Part shown: piece after piece, positions 24,958 through 34,348 of the stretch
How the letters are laid out: the number at the start of each line of letters is the position of its first letter
Position numbering within the stretch: the stretch's first letter is position 1
DNA from: Mesorhizobium huakuii
GTDB lineage: Bacteria > Pseudomonadota > Alphaproteobacteria > Rhizobiales > Rhizobiaceae
Direction of reading: 5' to 3'
Length of the DNA stretch: 64,000 nt
Assembly (NCBI RefSeq): GCF_030160235.1
Contig: NZ_BSNY01000051.1
Span: forward strand, 144,103-208,102
The notes under the pieces: generated by a model
What the model was told of the DNA's origin: nothing
Database searches by the model: none
Seen by the model: the letters and a program-made list of their open reading frames with translations, nothing else
Made by a program: the position numbers and the translations under genes

Positions 24958-27366
24958 ATGGCAGTGACGCCGATCGTTCCCCCGGGCGCACCGGGCATTC
25001 CGGCGCGCTGGACATCGAGCGCCAAGAGCGGCGTCGGCACCGCGTTTTCAGCCAAGAGCCCGCTCTGGTTCACCATGAGCCACGGCATCTTGAACGAGAT
25101 CTACTATCCGCGTCTCGACAGCGCTTGCACGCGCGACATGGAACTGATCGTCACCGGCCCCGGTGGCTATTTCTCGGAAGAGAAGCGCGACGCCACGCAC
25201 GCAGTAGCGCCTTTCGAGGACGGCGTGCCGGGCTACAGGCTGACCAACACCGCGTCGGACGGCGCCTACCGTATCGAAAAGCGTATCATTACGGATCCGA
25301 AACGGCCTGTCCTGCTGCAAGAGATTGCATTCGTACCCCTGAAGAATTCGGCGGCCGACTACCAGGTCTACGCGCTGCTTGCGCCGCACCTCGTCAACGC
25401 CGGCATGGGCAACACTGCCTGGGTCGGCGAACACAAGGGCCAGCGCATTCTCTTCGCCACGGGGCGCGGCGTATCCCTTGCGCTGGTCTCCTCACTGCCC
25501 TGGAATAGCTGTTCGGCCGGCTATGTCGGCTTCTCCGACGGATGGCAGCAATTGCAGAACGGCGGCGCGCTCGACCCCTCCTGCCAGCGGGCGGAAGACG
25601 GCAATGTCGCCCTGACCGGCGAGATCGGCTTTTCCGCCGGCAAGACCATGGCGCTGCTGGCGCTTGGCTTCGGCGCGTCGCCGCAAGCAGCCGCCGACCT
25701 GGCGCTGGCCAGTCTCAAGCAGGGTTTCGACGCCGCCGCCGAAACCTATGTCGAAAACTGGCGGACATTCCAGGCCAGGCTTGAGAAGCTCGACCGACAC
25801 ACCGCCTCCGGGCTGAATACCTATCGTGTGAGCACAGCGGTTCTCGCCTCGCATCTCTCGGTCGCGAGACCCGGCGCCGCCGTTGCCAGCCTTTCGATCC
25901 CGTGGGGCTTCAACAAGGGCGATGACGATCTGGGCGGCTACCATCTGGTCTGGCCGCGCGACCTGGTCGAGACCGCCGGCGGCTTCCTTGCCGCCGGCGA
26001 CGGCAAGCAGGCGCTGCAGATCCTGACCTATCTGCGCTCGATCCAGCAGCCTGACGGTCACTGGCCGCAGAATGTCTGGTCGGACGGCACCGCCTATTGG
26101 CCCGGCATCCAGATGGATGAATGTGCCTTTCCGCTGCTTCTGGCCGACGCCTTGCGCCGCGCGGGCCACCTGCCGCGCGCCAGGCTCGCCGATTTCCTGG
26201 CCATGATCGAGACCGCCGCGTCTTATGTCGTACGCAACGGTCCCGTTACCGGCGAGGACCGCTGGGAGGAAGACGCCGGATACAGCCCGTTCACGCTGGC
26301 CGTCGAGATCGCCGCGCTGCTTGCCACCGCCGATATGCTGGATATCGTTGGAAGGAGTGAGCCGGCAAACTACCTGCGCGAAACCGCTGATTGCTGGAAC
26401 GATCAGGTCGAACGCTGGACCTATGTCACGGGCACCCAGCTCTGCAGCGAGGTCGGGATCACAGGCTACTATGTTCGTATCGCGCCGCCCGACGATGCGG
26501 GTGCCGCTTCGCCCAAGGACGGCTTCGTGCCGATCAAGAACCGTCCACCCGCCGACACGGACAAACCGGCGGAAGCCATAATCAGCCCCGACGCTCTGGC
26601 TCTTGTTCGCTTTGGCCTCAGGGCAGCCGACGATCCCCGCATCATCGATACCGTCAAGGCCGTCGATACCCTTTTGCGTTGCGATCTGCCGCAAGGCCCG
26701 GTCTGGTACCGCTACACCAGTGACGGCTACGGCGAGCACGAGGATGGCACGCCTTTTGACGGCACCGGCCAGGGACGCGCCTGGCCCCTGCTCAGCGGCG
26801 AGCGGGCGCACTACGAGCTTGCCGCCGGCCGCAAGGGGAAGGCTGCGGAGCTTCTCGAGACCTTCGAGCGTTCGGCTGGCATAGGCGGGCTGCTGCCCGA
26901 ACAGGTCTGGGACAGCCAGGATGTGCCGGATCGCGAGCTGTGGCTGGGCAAGCCATCGGGCAGCGCCATGCCGCTGGTCTGGGCGCATGCCGAGCACATC
27001 AAGCTGTTGCGATCGCTGCGCGACGGAACGGTCTTCGACATGCCGCCGCAAGGCGTCGAGCGCTATATCAAGGGCAAGACAGGTTCGCCGCTCAGGATAT
27101 GGCGCTTCAACAACAAAATCCGCTCCATCCCGGCCGGCAAGACTTTGCGCGTCGAGCTTTCGGCGCCCGGCGTTGTCCATTGGAGCAGCGACAATTGGCT
27201 GACGATCCAGGACCACAAGACCAGGGAAAACGCTTTTGGCGTCCATCTGGTCGACCTGCCGGTCGCCGGATTTGCGACGGGAAGCACCATCGTCTTCACT
27301 TTTTTCTGGCCCGAAACGATGCGTTGGGAGAATGTCGACTTTAGCGTCGGCATCGACGCATCATAA
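24958..27366 (+). CDS. GH15 glucan 1,4-alpha-glucosidase (glucoamylase-like)
   Basis: An 802-residue glycoside hydrolase that releases glucose from the ends of alpha-glucans. An N-terminal beta-sandwich (about 1-270) precedes the (alpha/alpha)6 barrel. Barrel landmarks are WPRDLVETAGGFLAAG, WPGIQMDECAFPLLLADALR, the general-acid region RWEEDAGYSPFTLAVE and the general-base GIGGLLPEQVWDS. A C-terminal beta domain ends near 800. No signal peptide is visible, so it probably acts in the cytoplasm. The ATG at 24958 follows AGGAGG; an ATG at 24934 lies inside that site. The downstream genes convert glucose onward. Confidence 0.86.
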   Translation: MAVTPIVPPGAPGIPARWTSSAKSGVGTAFSAKSPLWFTMSHGILNEIYYPRLDSACTRDMELIVTGPGGYFSEEKRDATHAVAPFEDGVPGYRLTNTASDGAYRIEKRIITDPKRPVLLQEIAFVPLKNSAADYQVYALLAPHLVNAGMGNTAWVGEHKGQRILFATGRGVSLALVSSLPWNSCSAGYVGFSDGWQQLQNGGALDPSCQRAEDGNVALTGEIGFSAGKTMALLALGFGASPQAAADLALASLKQGFDAAAETYVENWRTFQARLEKLDRHTASGLNTYRVSTAVLASHLSVARPGAAVASLSIPWGFNKGDDDLGGYHLVWPRDLVETAGGFLAAGDGKQALQILTYLRSIQQPDGHWPQNVWSDGTAYWPGIQMDECAFPLLLADALRRAGHLPRARLADFLAMIETAASYVVRNGPVTGEDRWEEDAGYSPFTLAVEIAALLATADMLDIVGRSEPANYLRETADCWNDQVERWTYVTGTQLCSEVGITGYYVRIAPPDDAGAASPKDGFVPIKNRPPADTDKPAEAIISPDALALVRFGLRAADDPRIIDTVKAVDTLLRCDLPQGPVWYRYTSDGYGEHEDGTPFDGTGQGRAWPLLSGERAHYELAAGRKGKAAELLETFERSAGIGGLLPEQVWDSQDVPDRELWLGKPSGSAMPLVWAHAEHIKLLRSLRDGTVFDMPPQGVERYIKGKTGSPLRIWRFNNKIRSIPAGKTLRVELSAPGVVHWSSDNWLTIQDHKTRENAFGVHLVDLPVAGFATGSTIVFTFFWPETMRWENVDFSVGIDAS

Positions 27367-27416
27367 AGCAGCCGGGCCGATAGATTTCTCTTTCCTCAAG
27401 CAGTCAGGACGAAACC

Positions 27417-28433
27417 ATGCAGATCGGAATGATGGGACTGGGCCGGATGGGCGCCAACATGGTGCGGCGCCTGATGCGCGACGGCCATGAATGCGTCGTC
27501 TACGACATCAACCCGGCAAGCGTCGCGGCCCTGGTCAGCGACGGCGCGCTCGGCGCGGCCTCCCTCACGGAATTCGTCGGCAAGCTCGCCAAGCCACGCT
27601 GTGTCTGGCTGATGCTGCCGGCTGCGATCACCGGCAAGGTCATCGATCAGGTCGCGGCCCTGATGGAGCCCGGCGACATCGTCATCGACGGCGGCAATTC
27701 CTACTATCACGACGCCGTCGACCAGGCGGCGAAACTGGTCGCCAAGGGTATCCATCTTGTCGATGTCGGCACCAGCGGCGGTGTCTGGGGCCTGGAGCGC
27801 GGCTACTGCCTGATGATCGGCGGTCCCGACGTGGCGGTGCAGCACCTCGATTCGATCTTCGCCACGCTGGCGCCGGGCGCCGATGCCGGCGCCCCGGCTC
27901 CCGACAAGGCCGCCGGCACTGCGCCCTTCGGCTACCTGCATTGCGGGCCGAGCGGCGCCGGCCACTTCGTCAAGATGGTGCACAACGGCATCGAATATGG
28001 CGTCATGGCCGCCTACGCCGAAGGCATGAACATCCTGAAGTCGGCCAATGCCGGCAAGCGGCAACGCACGGCCGACGCCGAGACCAGCCCGCTGGAGAAC
28101 CCGCAATACTACCAGTTCGATATCGACCTTCCCCAGGTGGCCGAGGTCTGGCGGCACGGCAGCGTCATCGGCTCCTGGCTGCTCGACCTCACCGCCGGCG
28201 CACTGAAGAGCGATCCGGGCCTGGCGCAGTTCGGCGGCCGCGTCTCGGATTCCGGCGAAGGCCGCTGGACGCTGAAGGCGGCGATCGACACCGGCGTGCC
28301 CGCGCCGGTTCTGTCCTCGGCGCTGTTCGACCGCTTCTCCTCGCAAGGCGAATCCGAATTCGCCGACAAGCTGTTGTCCGCCATGCGCTATGCATTCGGC
28401 GGCCACGTCGAAAAGCCGAAGGCCGGCAAGTGA
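27417..28433 (+). CDS. gnd: 6-phosphogluconate dehydrogenase, decarboxylating (short GndA type)
   Basis: A 338-residue dehydrogenase that converts 6-phosphogluconate to ribulose-5-phosphate and CO2. The nucleotide-binding loop is [12 protein letters not shown]. The substrate region includes [13 protein letters not shown] and the catalytic lysine in [17 protein letters not shown]. Its length matches the NAD-preferring short form (YqeC/GndA), not the about 470-residue NADP form. It lies in one run with glucoamylase, zwf and glucokinase-like genes. Ribulose-5-phosphate would be the exit product of this cassette. Confidence 0.88.
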   Translation: MQIGMMGLGRMGANMVRRLMRDGHECVVYDINPASVAALVSDGALGAASLTEFVGKLAKPRCVWLMLPAAITGKVIDQVAALMEPGDIVIDGGNSYYHDAVDQAAKLVAKGIHLVDVGTSGGVWGLERGYCLMIGGPDVAVQHLDSIFATLAPGADAGAPAPDKAAGTAPFGYLHCGPSGAGHFVKMVHNGIEYGVMAAYAEGMNILKSANAGKRQRTADAETSPLENPQYYQFDIDLPQVAEVWRHGSVIGSWLLDLTAGALKSDPGLAQFGGRVSDSGEGRWTLKAAIDTGVPAPVLSSALFDRFSSQGESEFADKLLSAMRYAFGGHVEKPKAGK

Positions 28434-28455
28434 CACGGCTTGGGGAGACGCACGC

Positions 28456-29832
28456 ATGAGCCAGGAACGCTCCGACACGCTGGTGCTCTTCGGCGCCACC
28501 GGCGACCTCGCCCACAAGAAGATATTTCCAGCGCTTTACCAGATGGTCGCCAAGGGCACGCTCACCGAACCGGTGATCGGCGTTGCCTTCGACGCTTGGG
28601 ACATCAAGCAGTTGCAGGCCCGCGCCCGCGACGGCATCGTCAACGCGCTGGGCAAGATCGACGACAAGGTGTTCGCCAAATTCGCATCGCTGCTGCGCTA
28701 TGTCAGCGGCGACTACCGCGATTCCGCCACTTTCGAGAAGCTGAAGACCGCGCTTGGCACCGCCCAGCGGCCGCTGCACTACATGGCGGTTCCGCCGACC
28801 ATGTTCGAGACTGTCGTGCAAGGGTTGGAGCAGTCGGGCACCGCGCGCGGCGCGCGGCTGATGGTGGAAAAGCCGTTTGGCCACGACCTGCAGTCTGCGC
28901 GCTGGCTGAACCGGGTGCTGCATCTGGTGTTCGACGAACAGTCGATCTTCCGCATCGACCACTATCTCGGCAAGGAAGCGATCCAGAACCTGCTCTATTT
29001 CCGCTTCGCCAATTCCTTTCTCGAGCCGATCTGGAACCGCAACTTCGTCGAGAGCGTGCAGATCACCATGGCCGAGGATTTCGGCGTCGAGGGCCGTGGC
29101 CGCTTCTATGACGATGTCGGCTGCATCAGGGATGTCATCGAGAACCACCTGCTCAACATCCTCTTGCTGCTGGCCATGGAGCCGCCGGTCGGCCGCTCCG
29201 CCGACGATCTGATCGACGAGAAGGTCCAGGTTCTCAGGGCGATCCGCACGCTGACGAAAGACGATGTCGTGCGCGGCCAGTTCACCGGCTATCTCGCCGA
29301 GCCCGGCGTGGCGCCGAATTCGCCCGTCGAGACCTTCGCGGCGGTGCGCTTCTTCGTCGACACCTGGCGCTGGCAGGACGTGCCGTTCTTCATCCGCGCC
29401 GGCAAGAACATGCCGGTGCATGTCACCGAAGTGGTTGTGCGGCTGAAGCGGCCGCCGCTCGACGTCTTCGACCCGATCAAGCCCGCCGACCAGAATTACG
29501 TGCGCTTCCGCATCGACCCGCAAGTGGTGATCGCCATCGGCGCGCAGCGCAAGGCGCCTGGCGACGACATGGTCGGCGAGCAGGTGGAATTGACGGCGCT
29601 CGACGACAGCAAGGCCGACATGCCGCCCTATGAAAGGCTGATCGGCGACGCCATGAACGGCAATGGCCAGCTCTTCACCCGCCAGGACGCGGCCGAGCTC
29701 GCCTGGCGCATCGTCGGCCCGGTCCTCGGCGACACCACGCCGCCACATCTCTACGAGCCGAAGACTTGGGGACCGGGGGACGCCATGACCGGCTTCGGGC
29801 CGCCCAATGGCTGGATCGACCCGGTGGCATGA
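28456..29832 (+). CDS. zwf: Glucose-6-phosphate dehydrogenase
   Basis: A 458-residue enzyme that oxidises glucose-6-phosphate to 6-phosphogluconolactone. The coenzyme site is [17 protein letters not shown] and the active site is [15 protein letters not shown]. The ATG at 28456 is the family start ([13 protein letters not shown]); the upstream codons lie inside gnd. It ends 14 bases before the glucokinase-like gene. No pgl (6-phosphogluconolactonase) gene is present in this cassette, so lactone hydrolysis must be spontaneous or encoded elsewhere. Confidence 0.9.
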   Translation: MSQERSDTLVLFGATGDLAHKKIFPALYQMVAKGTLTEPVIGVAFDAWDIKQLQARARDGIVNALGKIDDKVFAKFASLLRYVSGDYRDSATFEKLKTALGTAQRPLHYMAVPPTMFETVVQGLEQSGTARGARLMVEKPFGHDLQSARWLNRVLHLVFDEQSIFRIDHYLGKEAIQNLLYFRFANSFLEPIWNRNFVESVQITMAEDFGVEGRGRFYDDVGCIRDVIENHLLNILLLLAMEPPVGRSADDLIDEKVQVLRAIRTLTKDDVVRGQFTGYLAEPGVAPNSPVETFAAVRFFVDTWRWQDVPFFIRAGKNMPVHVTEVVVRLKRPPLDVFDPIKPADQNYVRFRIDPQVVIAIGAQRKAPGDDMVGEQVELTALDDSKADMPPYERLIGDAMNGNGQLFTRQDAAELAWRIVGPVLGDTTPPHLYEPKTWGPGDAMTGFGPPNGWIDPVA

Positions 29833-29846
29833 GTGGAGGGAACGTG

Positions 29847-30551
29847 ATGGCCAAGGCGGTGAAGCAACCGGCATCGGACGCCGAGCAGATCGTGCTTTCG
29901 ATCGACATTGGCGGCTCGCACGTCAAGATCCTGACCAGCGCCGGCGGTGCCGAGCGCCGGGACGATTCCGGCCCGGACCTGACGCCGCAGCAGATGATCG
30001 ACAAGGTGAAGAAGCTCGCCGAGGGCCTGTCCTACGACGTCATCTCGATGGGCTATCCCGGCCCGGTGCGTCACAACAAGCCGGTGCTCGACCCGATGAA
30101 TCTCGGCAAGGGCTGGGCCGGCTTCGATTTCGACGCGCAGTTCGGCAAGCCGGTCAAGGTGGTCAATGATGCGCTGATGCAGGCCATCGGCAGCTATGAA
30201 GGCGGGCGCATGCTGTTCCTCGGGCTGGGAACCGGCCTCGGCGCGGCGATGGTCTTCGACAATGTCGGGCAGCCGATGGAACTCGCCCATCTTCCCTACA
30301 GGAAAGGCCGGAGCTTCGAGGATTATGTCGGCGAGCGCGGCCTGGAGAAGCGCGGCAAGAAGAAGTGGCGCAAATACGTCTTCGACGTCGTCACCCGGCT
30401 GCGCGCCGCCCTGCAGCCAGACTATGTCGTCATTGGCGGCGGCAATGTCGACAAGCTCGACGCGTTACCGGCCGAGGCCAGGCGCGGTGACAACACACGC
30501 GCCTTCGAAGGCGGATTTCGTCTGTGGCGAGACAAGGCCTTGATCGTCTGA
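29847..30551 (+). CDS. ppgK: ROK-family kinase, polyphosphate glucokinase-like
   Basis: A 234-residue sugar kinase. The phosphate loop is LSIDIGGSHVKIL. The blocks GYPGPV, NLGKGW, VVNDALMQAIGSYEGG, MLFLGLGTGLGA and HLPYRKGRSFEDYVG match the PpgK branch of ROK kinases, which can use polyphosphate or ATP to make glucose-6-phosphate. The ATG at 29847 follows GGAGG; an ATG overlapping the zwf stop is less likely. In this setting it would phosphorylate glucose freed by the GH15 enzyme and feed zwf. Phosphoryl donor is inferred by family. Confidence 0.82.
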   Translation: MAKAVKQPASDAEQIVLSIDIGGSHVKILTSAGGAERRDDSGPDLTPQQMIDKVKKLAEGLSYDVISMGYPGPVRHNKPVLDPMNLGKGWAGFDFDAQFGKPVKVVNDALMQAIGSYEGGRMLFLGLGTGLGAAMVFDNVGQPMELAHLPYRKGRSFEDYVGERGLEKRGKKKWRKYVFDVVTRLRAALQPDYVVIGGGNVDKLDALPAEARRGDNTRAFEGGFRLWRDKALIV

Positions 30552-30763
30552 TATTATTACAGTTTAGTATAGTTGTTCAAAATAACGTGTGACGTCGCGC
30601 TTAATCATTGCGTTGCGCAGATTTGCCGACTAGGAATTTCTGGCACTAACCCGCGCGTTCCACTGGATACGCTTGAAGACGCCTCAGCATTTTTGATTTT
30701 GTGCCTCGTCCTTTCGAAAACGATCCCCCTTTTCGAGGCCGTGCACCATAGACGGAGGAAACA

Positions 30764-31222
30764 TTGACCGACGATAGCAACGACGCTCGCATCGAACTGC
30801 TCGAGCTGACCGCCCACATCGTATCCGCTTACGTTGAGAAGAACCGCCTGCCCGCCTCCGGCCTGGCCGACCTCATCGCCAGCGTCGCCACCTCGATCGG
30901 CGGGCTCGGCAAGCCGGCGGTGCCGGTAGCGGCCCCCCTGGTTCCCGCGGTCAACCCGAAGAAGTCGGTGACGCCAGATTTCATCATCTGCCTCGAGGAC
31001 GGCAAGAAGTTCAAATCGCTGAAGCGCCATCTCGGCGTGCATTTCGGCCTGACGCCGGACGCCTACCGCGCCAAATGGGGCCTGCCGTCGGATTATCCGA
31101 TGGTTGCTCCCAACTATGCGGCCTCGCGCTCGCAACTGGCGAAGTCCATCGGCCTCGGCCGCAAGGCCGTCGAAGTGGCGCCCGTCAAGGCCAAGGGCCG
31201 CAAGGTCAAGGTTTCGGCCTGA
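30764..31222 (+). CDS. mucR: MucR/Ros-family zinc-finger transcriptional regulator
   Basis: A 152-residue regulator of the MucR/Ros family, which controls exopolysaccharide, motility and cell-cycle genes in rhizobia. The finger reads ICLEDGKKFKSLKRHLGVHF, with the second cysteine replaced by Asp and both histidines kept (Cys-Asp-His2). The C-terminal part LPSDYPMVAPNYAASRSQLA is diagnostic. The start is a TTG at 30764 with GGAGG six bases upstream. The 212-base AT-rich leader ahead of it (30552-30763) holds no other gene and is a likely self-binding region. A terminator follows at 31262-31303. Confidence 0.88.
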   Translation: MTDDSNDARIELLELTAHIVSAYVEKNRLPASGLADLIASVATSIGGLGKPAVPVAAPLVPAVNPKKSVTPDFIICLEDGKKFKSLKRHLGVHFGLTPDAYRAKWGLPSDYPMVAPNYAASRSQLAKSIGLGRKAVEVAPVKAKGRKVKVSA

Positions 31223-31261
31223 GCATTCAGGCCTGAGCCAATATTTGGGACGACTGGAACA

Positions 31262-31303
31262 GAAGCCTGCCGGCGAAACCGCCTTGGCAGGCTTCCTGTT
31301 TTT
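31262..31303 (+). terminator. Rho-independent terminator after the MucR gene
   Basis: GAAGCCTGCC (31262-31271) pairs perfectly with GGCAGGCTTC (31286-31295) across a 14-base loop. A T-rich stretch ending in five Ts (31299-31303) follows. It ends the MucR-family transcript 40 bases after its stop and separates it from the aminotransferase gene. Confidence 0.8.
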
Positions 31304-31344
31304 GTGGCTTGGATGAACCGGACAAAGGTCATGTGGGGGAAGCC

Positions 31345-32445
31345 ATGAACTACACCAGGATGGTGATCGAGAAAGAGGCGCCGGAGGAGTACGGCTACGA
31401 CCGCATCCGCTACAATCTCTCCGAAAGTTCGATCGCCGACCAGAAACTTTCCGACATCGGCCTGTCCCTGCCGGACCTCACGCTGTTCTATGGCGAGCAT
31501 CGCGGCGACAAGGAGTTGCGCGCCCTGATCGCGGCGCAGGATGCCGGCATCTCGCCTGATGACGTGCTGGTCACCGCCGGCGCCGCCGGCGCGCTGTTCA
31601 TCATCTCGACGTCGCTGCTGTCGGCGAGCGACCATCTCGTCGTCATCCGGCCCAACTACGCCACCAACATCGAAACCCCACGCGCGATCGGCTGCGCCAT
31701 CAGCTTTGTCGACCTTGCTTTCGAGGACGGCTTCGCCATCGATGTCGAGGCCGTCAAGGCGGCGATGCGGCCGAACACGAAACTGATCAGCGTTACTTGC
31801 CCGCACAACCCGACCGGCACGATGATGGGCCAGGCCGATCTCGACGCGCTGGTGGCGCTCGCGGAAGCGAGCGGCTGCCATTTGCTGGTCGACGAAACCT
31901 ACCGCGACCTTTCCTATGGCCGGCGCCTGCCGTCGGCGGCTTCGCTCTCCCCGAAGGCAATCAGCGTCGCATCGCTGTCGAAAGCCTTCGGCATTCCCGG
32001 CATCCGCATCGGCTGGCTGATCACCAGGGATGCCGCGCTTCAGGAAACGTTCCTTGCCGCCAAGGAACAGATCGGCATCTGCGGCAGCGTCATCGACGAA
32101 GGCATTGCGCGCGGCATGCTCGAGCGCCGTGACGCTTTCCTGGGAGGCCTGCTGCCCGAAATGGCCAGGCGTCGCGACATCGTCCAGGCCTGGATCGACC
32201 GCGAGCCGCTGGTTGACTGGGTGCGGCCCGAAGGCGGCGTCGTCGGCTTCCCGCGCCTCAATGTCGAACCCGGCTTCGACCTCGATCGCTTCTATCTGAA
32301 CCTGCTGGAAAACCATGGCACCTATGTCGGCCCCGGCCACTGGTTCGAAATAGAGAAACGCTTCTTCCGCGTCGGCTTCGGCTGGCCGACGGAAGCCGAG
32401 TTGCGAGGCGGGCTCGACGCCATTTCGGCGGCACTTCGGCAATAA
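31345..32445 (+). CDS. PLP-dependent class I/II aminotransferase
   Basis: A 366-residue fold-type I aminotransferase. The PLP lysine is in SVASLSKAFGIPGIRIGW, the cofactor-stacking stretch in PNYATNIETP, and the NPTGT motif in TCPHNPTGTM. The substrate-carboxylate arginine is likely in RFFRVGFGWP. The ATG at 31345 has GGGGAAG upstream and starts MNYTRMVIEKEAPEE; the earlier in-frame start has no ribosome site. It stands alone, after the MucR terminator. Substrate is not deducible. Confidence 0.82.
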   Translation: MNYTRMVIEKEAPEEYGYDRIRYNLSESSIADQKLSDIGLSLPDLTLFYGEHRGDKELRALIAAQDAGISPDDVLVTAGAAGALFIISTSLLSASDHLVVIRPNYATNIETPRAIGCAISFVDLAFEDGFAIDVEAVKAAMRPNTKLISVTCPHNPTGTMMGQADLDALVALAEASGCHLLVDETYRDLSYGRRLPSAASLSPKAISVASLSKAFGIPGIRIGWLITRDAALQETFLAAKEQIGICGSVIDEGIARGMLERRDAFLGGLLPEMARRRDIVQAWIDREPLVDWVRPEGGVVGFPRLNVEPGFDLDRFYLNLLENHGTYVGPGHWFEIEKRFFRVGFGWPTEAELRGGLDAISAALRQ

Positions 32446-32608
32446 CGTCCTCGTGCGACGGACGCAACAGGCTGGAAATCCCTTGATCCAGCGCTGATTT
32501 TAGCACACATCGCGCATCGAACTTTGCTAGACGTTCCATTGGTCGGACCAGCGCCCATCCTTGGGAAGTGCCCCGCCGGCCGATGCCATCGCAACGGGGC
32601 CTTTATTC

Positions 32609-33847
32609 ATGACATCCCTAAAAAGTCCACCTGAACAGCGTTACGCTGCCTTCCGGCACAAAGCCTTCCTTAGCTACTGGACGGCGCGCTTCCTCACCAC
32701 CTTCGCGACCATGATCGTCTCCGTCGCCGTCGGCTGGCAGATCTATGATTTGACGCGCGATCCCTTCGACCTCGGTATTGTCGGCATCGTCCAGTTCCTG
32801 CCGTCACTGCTCTTGGTGCTGGTCACCGGCGTCGTCGCCGACCGCTTCGGGCGTCGGCTGATCATGGCGCTGTCAACGGTGACCGAGAGCATATGCGCCC
32901 TCATTCTGCTGGTCCTGACGCTGCGCGGTCTCGTCAGCCCGCTGCCGGTCTTCGCCGTGCTTGCGATGTTCGGCACGGCGCGGGCCTTTTACGGCCCGGC
33001 CTCATCCTCGCTGTTCGCCAATCTTGTGCCACCGGAGGATTTCGGCAACGCGATTGCCTGGAACTCGTCCGCCTGGCAGACGGCGACCATCGTTGGGCCG
33101 GTTGCCGGCGGCCTGCTCTACGGTGTTTCACCGGAAGTCGCATACGCCATCGCCGCCCTGCTGATGCTGGCTGCCGCTCTGTTGATTTTCACCATTCCCA
33201 GGCCCGCCCAGCGGGCCGCCACCGACAAGCCGACCATGGAGACGCTGTTTGCCGGCTTCCGCTACATCTGGAGCGAGAAGATCGTGCTTGGCGCCATCTC
33301 TCTCGATCTGTTCGCGGTGCTCCTCTCCGGCGCCTCGGCATTGCTGCCGGTCTATGCGCGAGACATCCTGCAGCTCGGCCCCTGGGGCCTCGGCCTGCTG
33401 CGCTCGGCCCCGGGCATCGGCGCCATCTGTGTGGCGGTCTGGCTCGCCGGGCACCCGATCCGCAACCATGCTGGTGTGATCATGCTCGGCTTCGTCGCGG
33501 CATTCGGCGCCTCCACCGTGCTGTTCGGGCTGTCCACCATCACCTGGCTGTCGATCGTCGCACTCGCCCTCCTCGGCGCCACCGACATGTTCAGCGTCTA
33601 CATCAGGGAGACGCTGATCCAGCTGTGGACGCCGGACGAGGTGCGTGGCCGCGTCAACGCCGTCAACCAGGTCTTCGTCGGCGCCTCCAACGAAGTCGGC
33701 GAATTCCGCGCCGGCACCATGGCGGCGCTGATCGGCACTGTACCGGCCGTCGTGATTGGCGGCGTCGGCGCCATCGCGGTTGCCGGGTTGTGGGCGTATC
33801 TGTTCCCGCAATTGCGCAAGGTGCGCCACCTCGACGGGCGCAACTGA
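32609..33847 (+). CDS. MFS transporter (EntS-like)
   Basis: A 412-residue major-facilitator protein with about twelve hydrophobic helices. Helices run VSVAVGWQIYDLT, LPSLLLVLVTGVVADRFGRRL (the classic loop 2-3 motif) and AGVIMLGFVAAFGAS. A motif with WTPDEVRGRVNAVNQVFVGA is typical of the EntS/drug-efflux subgroup. It probably exports a small molecule; the substrate is unknown. The chosen ATG at 32609 begins MTSLKSPPEQRYAAFRHKAF; no strong ribosome site is visible. A NIPSNAP gene follows 48 bases later. Confidence 0.82.
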   Translation: MTSLKSPPEQRYAAFRHKAFLSYWTARFLTTFATMIVSVAVGWQIYDLTRDPFDLGIVGIVQFLPSLLLVLVTGVVADRFGRRLIMALSTVTESICALILLVLTLRGLVSPLPVFAVLAMFGTARAFYGPASSSLFANLVPPEDFGNAIAWNSSAWQTATIVGPVAGGLLYGVSPEVAYAIAALLMLAAALLIFTIPRPAQRAATDKPTMETLFAGFRYIWSEKIVLGAISLDLFAVLLSGASALLPVYARDILQLGPWGLGLLRSAPGIGAICVAVWLAGHPIRNHAGVIMLGFVAAFGASTVLFGLSTITWLSIVALALLGATDMFSVYIRETLIQLWTPDEVRGRVNAVNQVFVGASNEVGEFRAGTMAALIGTVPAVVIGGVGAIAVAGLWAYLFPQLRKVRHLDGRN

Positions 33848-33895
33848 CGCTCGCCGATGGGAGGCAAAATACATCACCCCGTCACAGGAAATCCC

Positions 33896-34204
33896 ATGAT
33901 CACCTGCTACCTGAAATATGTCATCGACCCCTACAAGCTTGCCGAGTTTGAAGAATATGGCCGTCGCTGGATCGGTCTGGTCAATCGCCTCGGCGGAAAC
34001 CATCATGGCTATTTCCTTCCGAGCGAAGGAGCGAACAATATCGCCTATGCCATGTTCAGCTTTCCAAGCCTTGCCGACTATGAGGACTATCGCAAGCGGA
34101 TGGCTGCGGACCCGGAATGCCAGGATGTGTTTGAAGCGGAAAAACGCAATCGCAGCATTCTGAGCTACGAACGCAGCTTCATGCGGCCGGTGCTCGAACC
34201 CTAG
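33896..34204 (+). CDS. NIPSNAP-family protein
   Basis: A 102-residue ferredoxin-like (dimeric alpha/beta barrel) protein. It has MITCYLKYVIDPYKLAEFEE at the start and GNHHGYFLPSEGANN in the middle, both typical of bacterial NIPSNAP proteins. The biochemical role of this family in bacteria is not settled. It begins 48 bases after the MFS gene and could be co-transcribed with it. Its TAG stop is formed by the terminal CTAG of repeat family A copy 1, discussed under findings. Confidence 0.78.
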   Translation: MITCYLKYVIDPYKLAEFEEYGRRWIGLVNRLGGNHHGYFLPSEGANNIAYAMFSFPSLADYEDYRKRMAADPECQDVFEAEKRNRSILSYERSFMRPVLEP

Positions 34205-34330
34205 AGCAATTCCAGGAAAAGTGTGAGCGGTTTTCCCGGGCAAAGCGCATAGCGCTTTGCCCTTGCGAATTGCGTCAAAACAAAGAGTTAGAGTGGTTCG
34301 CCGTTTCCATGAAACGGTGAAACGCTCTAG
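34201..34330 (+). repeat. Intergenic repeat family A, copy 1
   Basis: A 130-base element starting CTAGAGCAATTCCAGGAAAA and ending with AACGCTCTAG. It contains stem-loop parts such as GGCAAAGCGC..GCGCTTTGCC and CCGTTTCCATGAAACGG. A near-identical copy lies in opposite orientation at 59650-59780. The terminal CTAGAGCAATTCC is repeated at 34327-34339, as if a second unit began there. Both copies abut a gene end and supply its TAG stop. It has no open reading frame. Confidence 0.85.
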
Positions 34331-34348
34331 AGCAATTCCGCGAGAGAG

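Noticed and set aside
30573-30767. Possible 64-codon gene upstream of MucR
   Set aside because: No ribosome site or family-like sequence; it occupies the AT-rich leader of the MucR gene.
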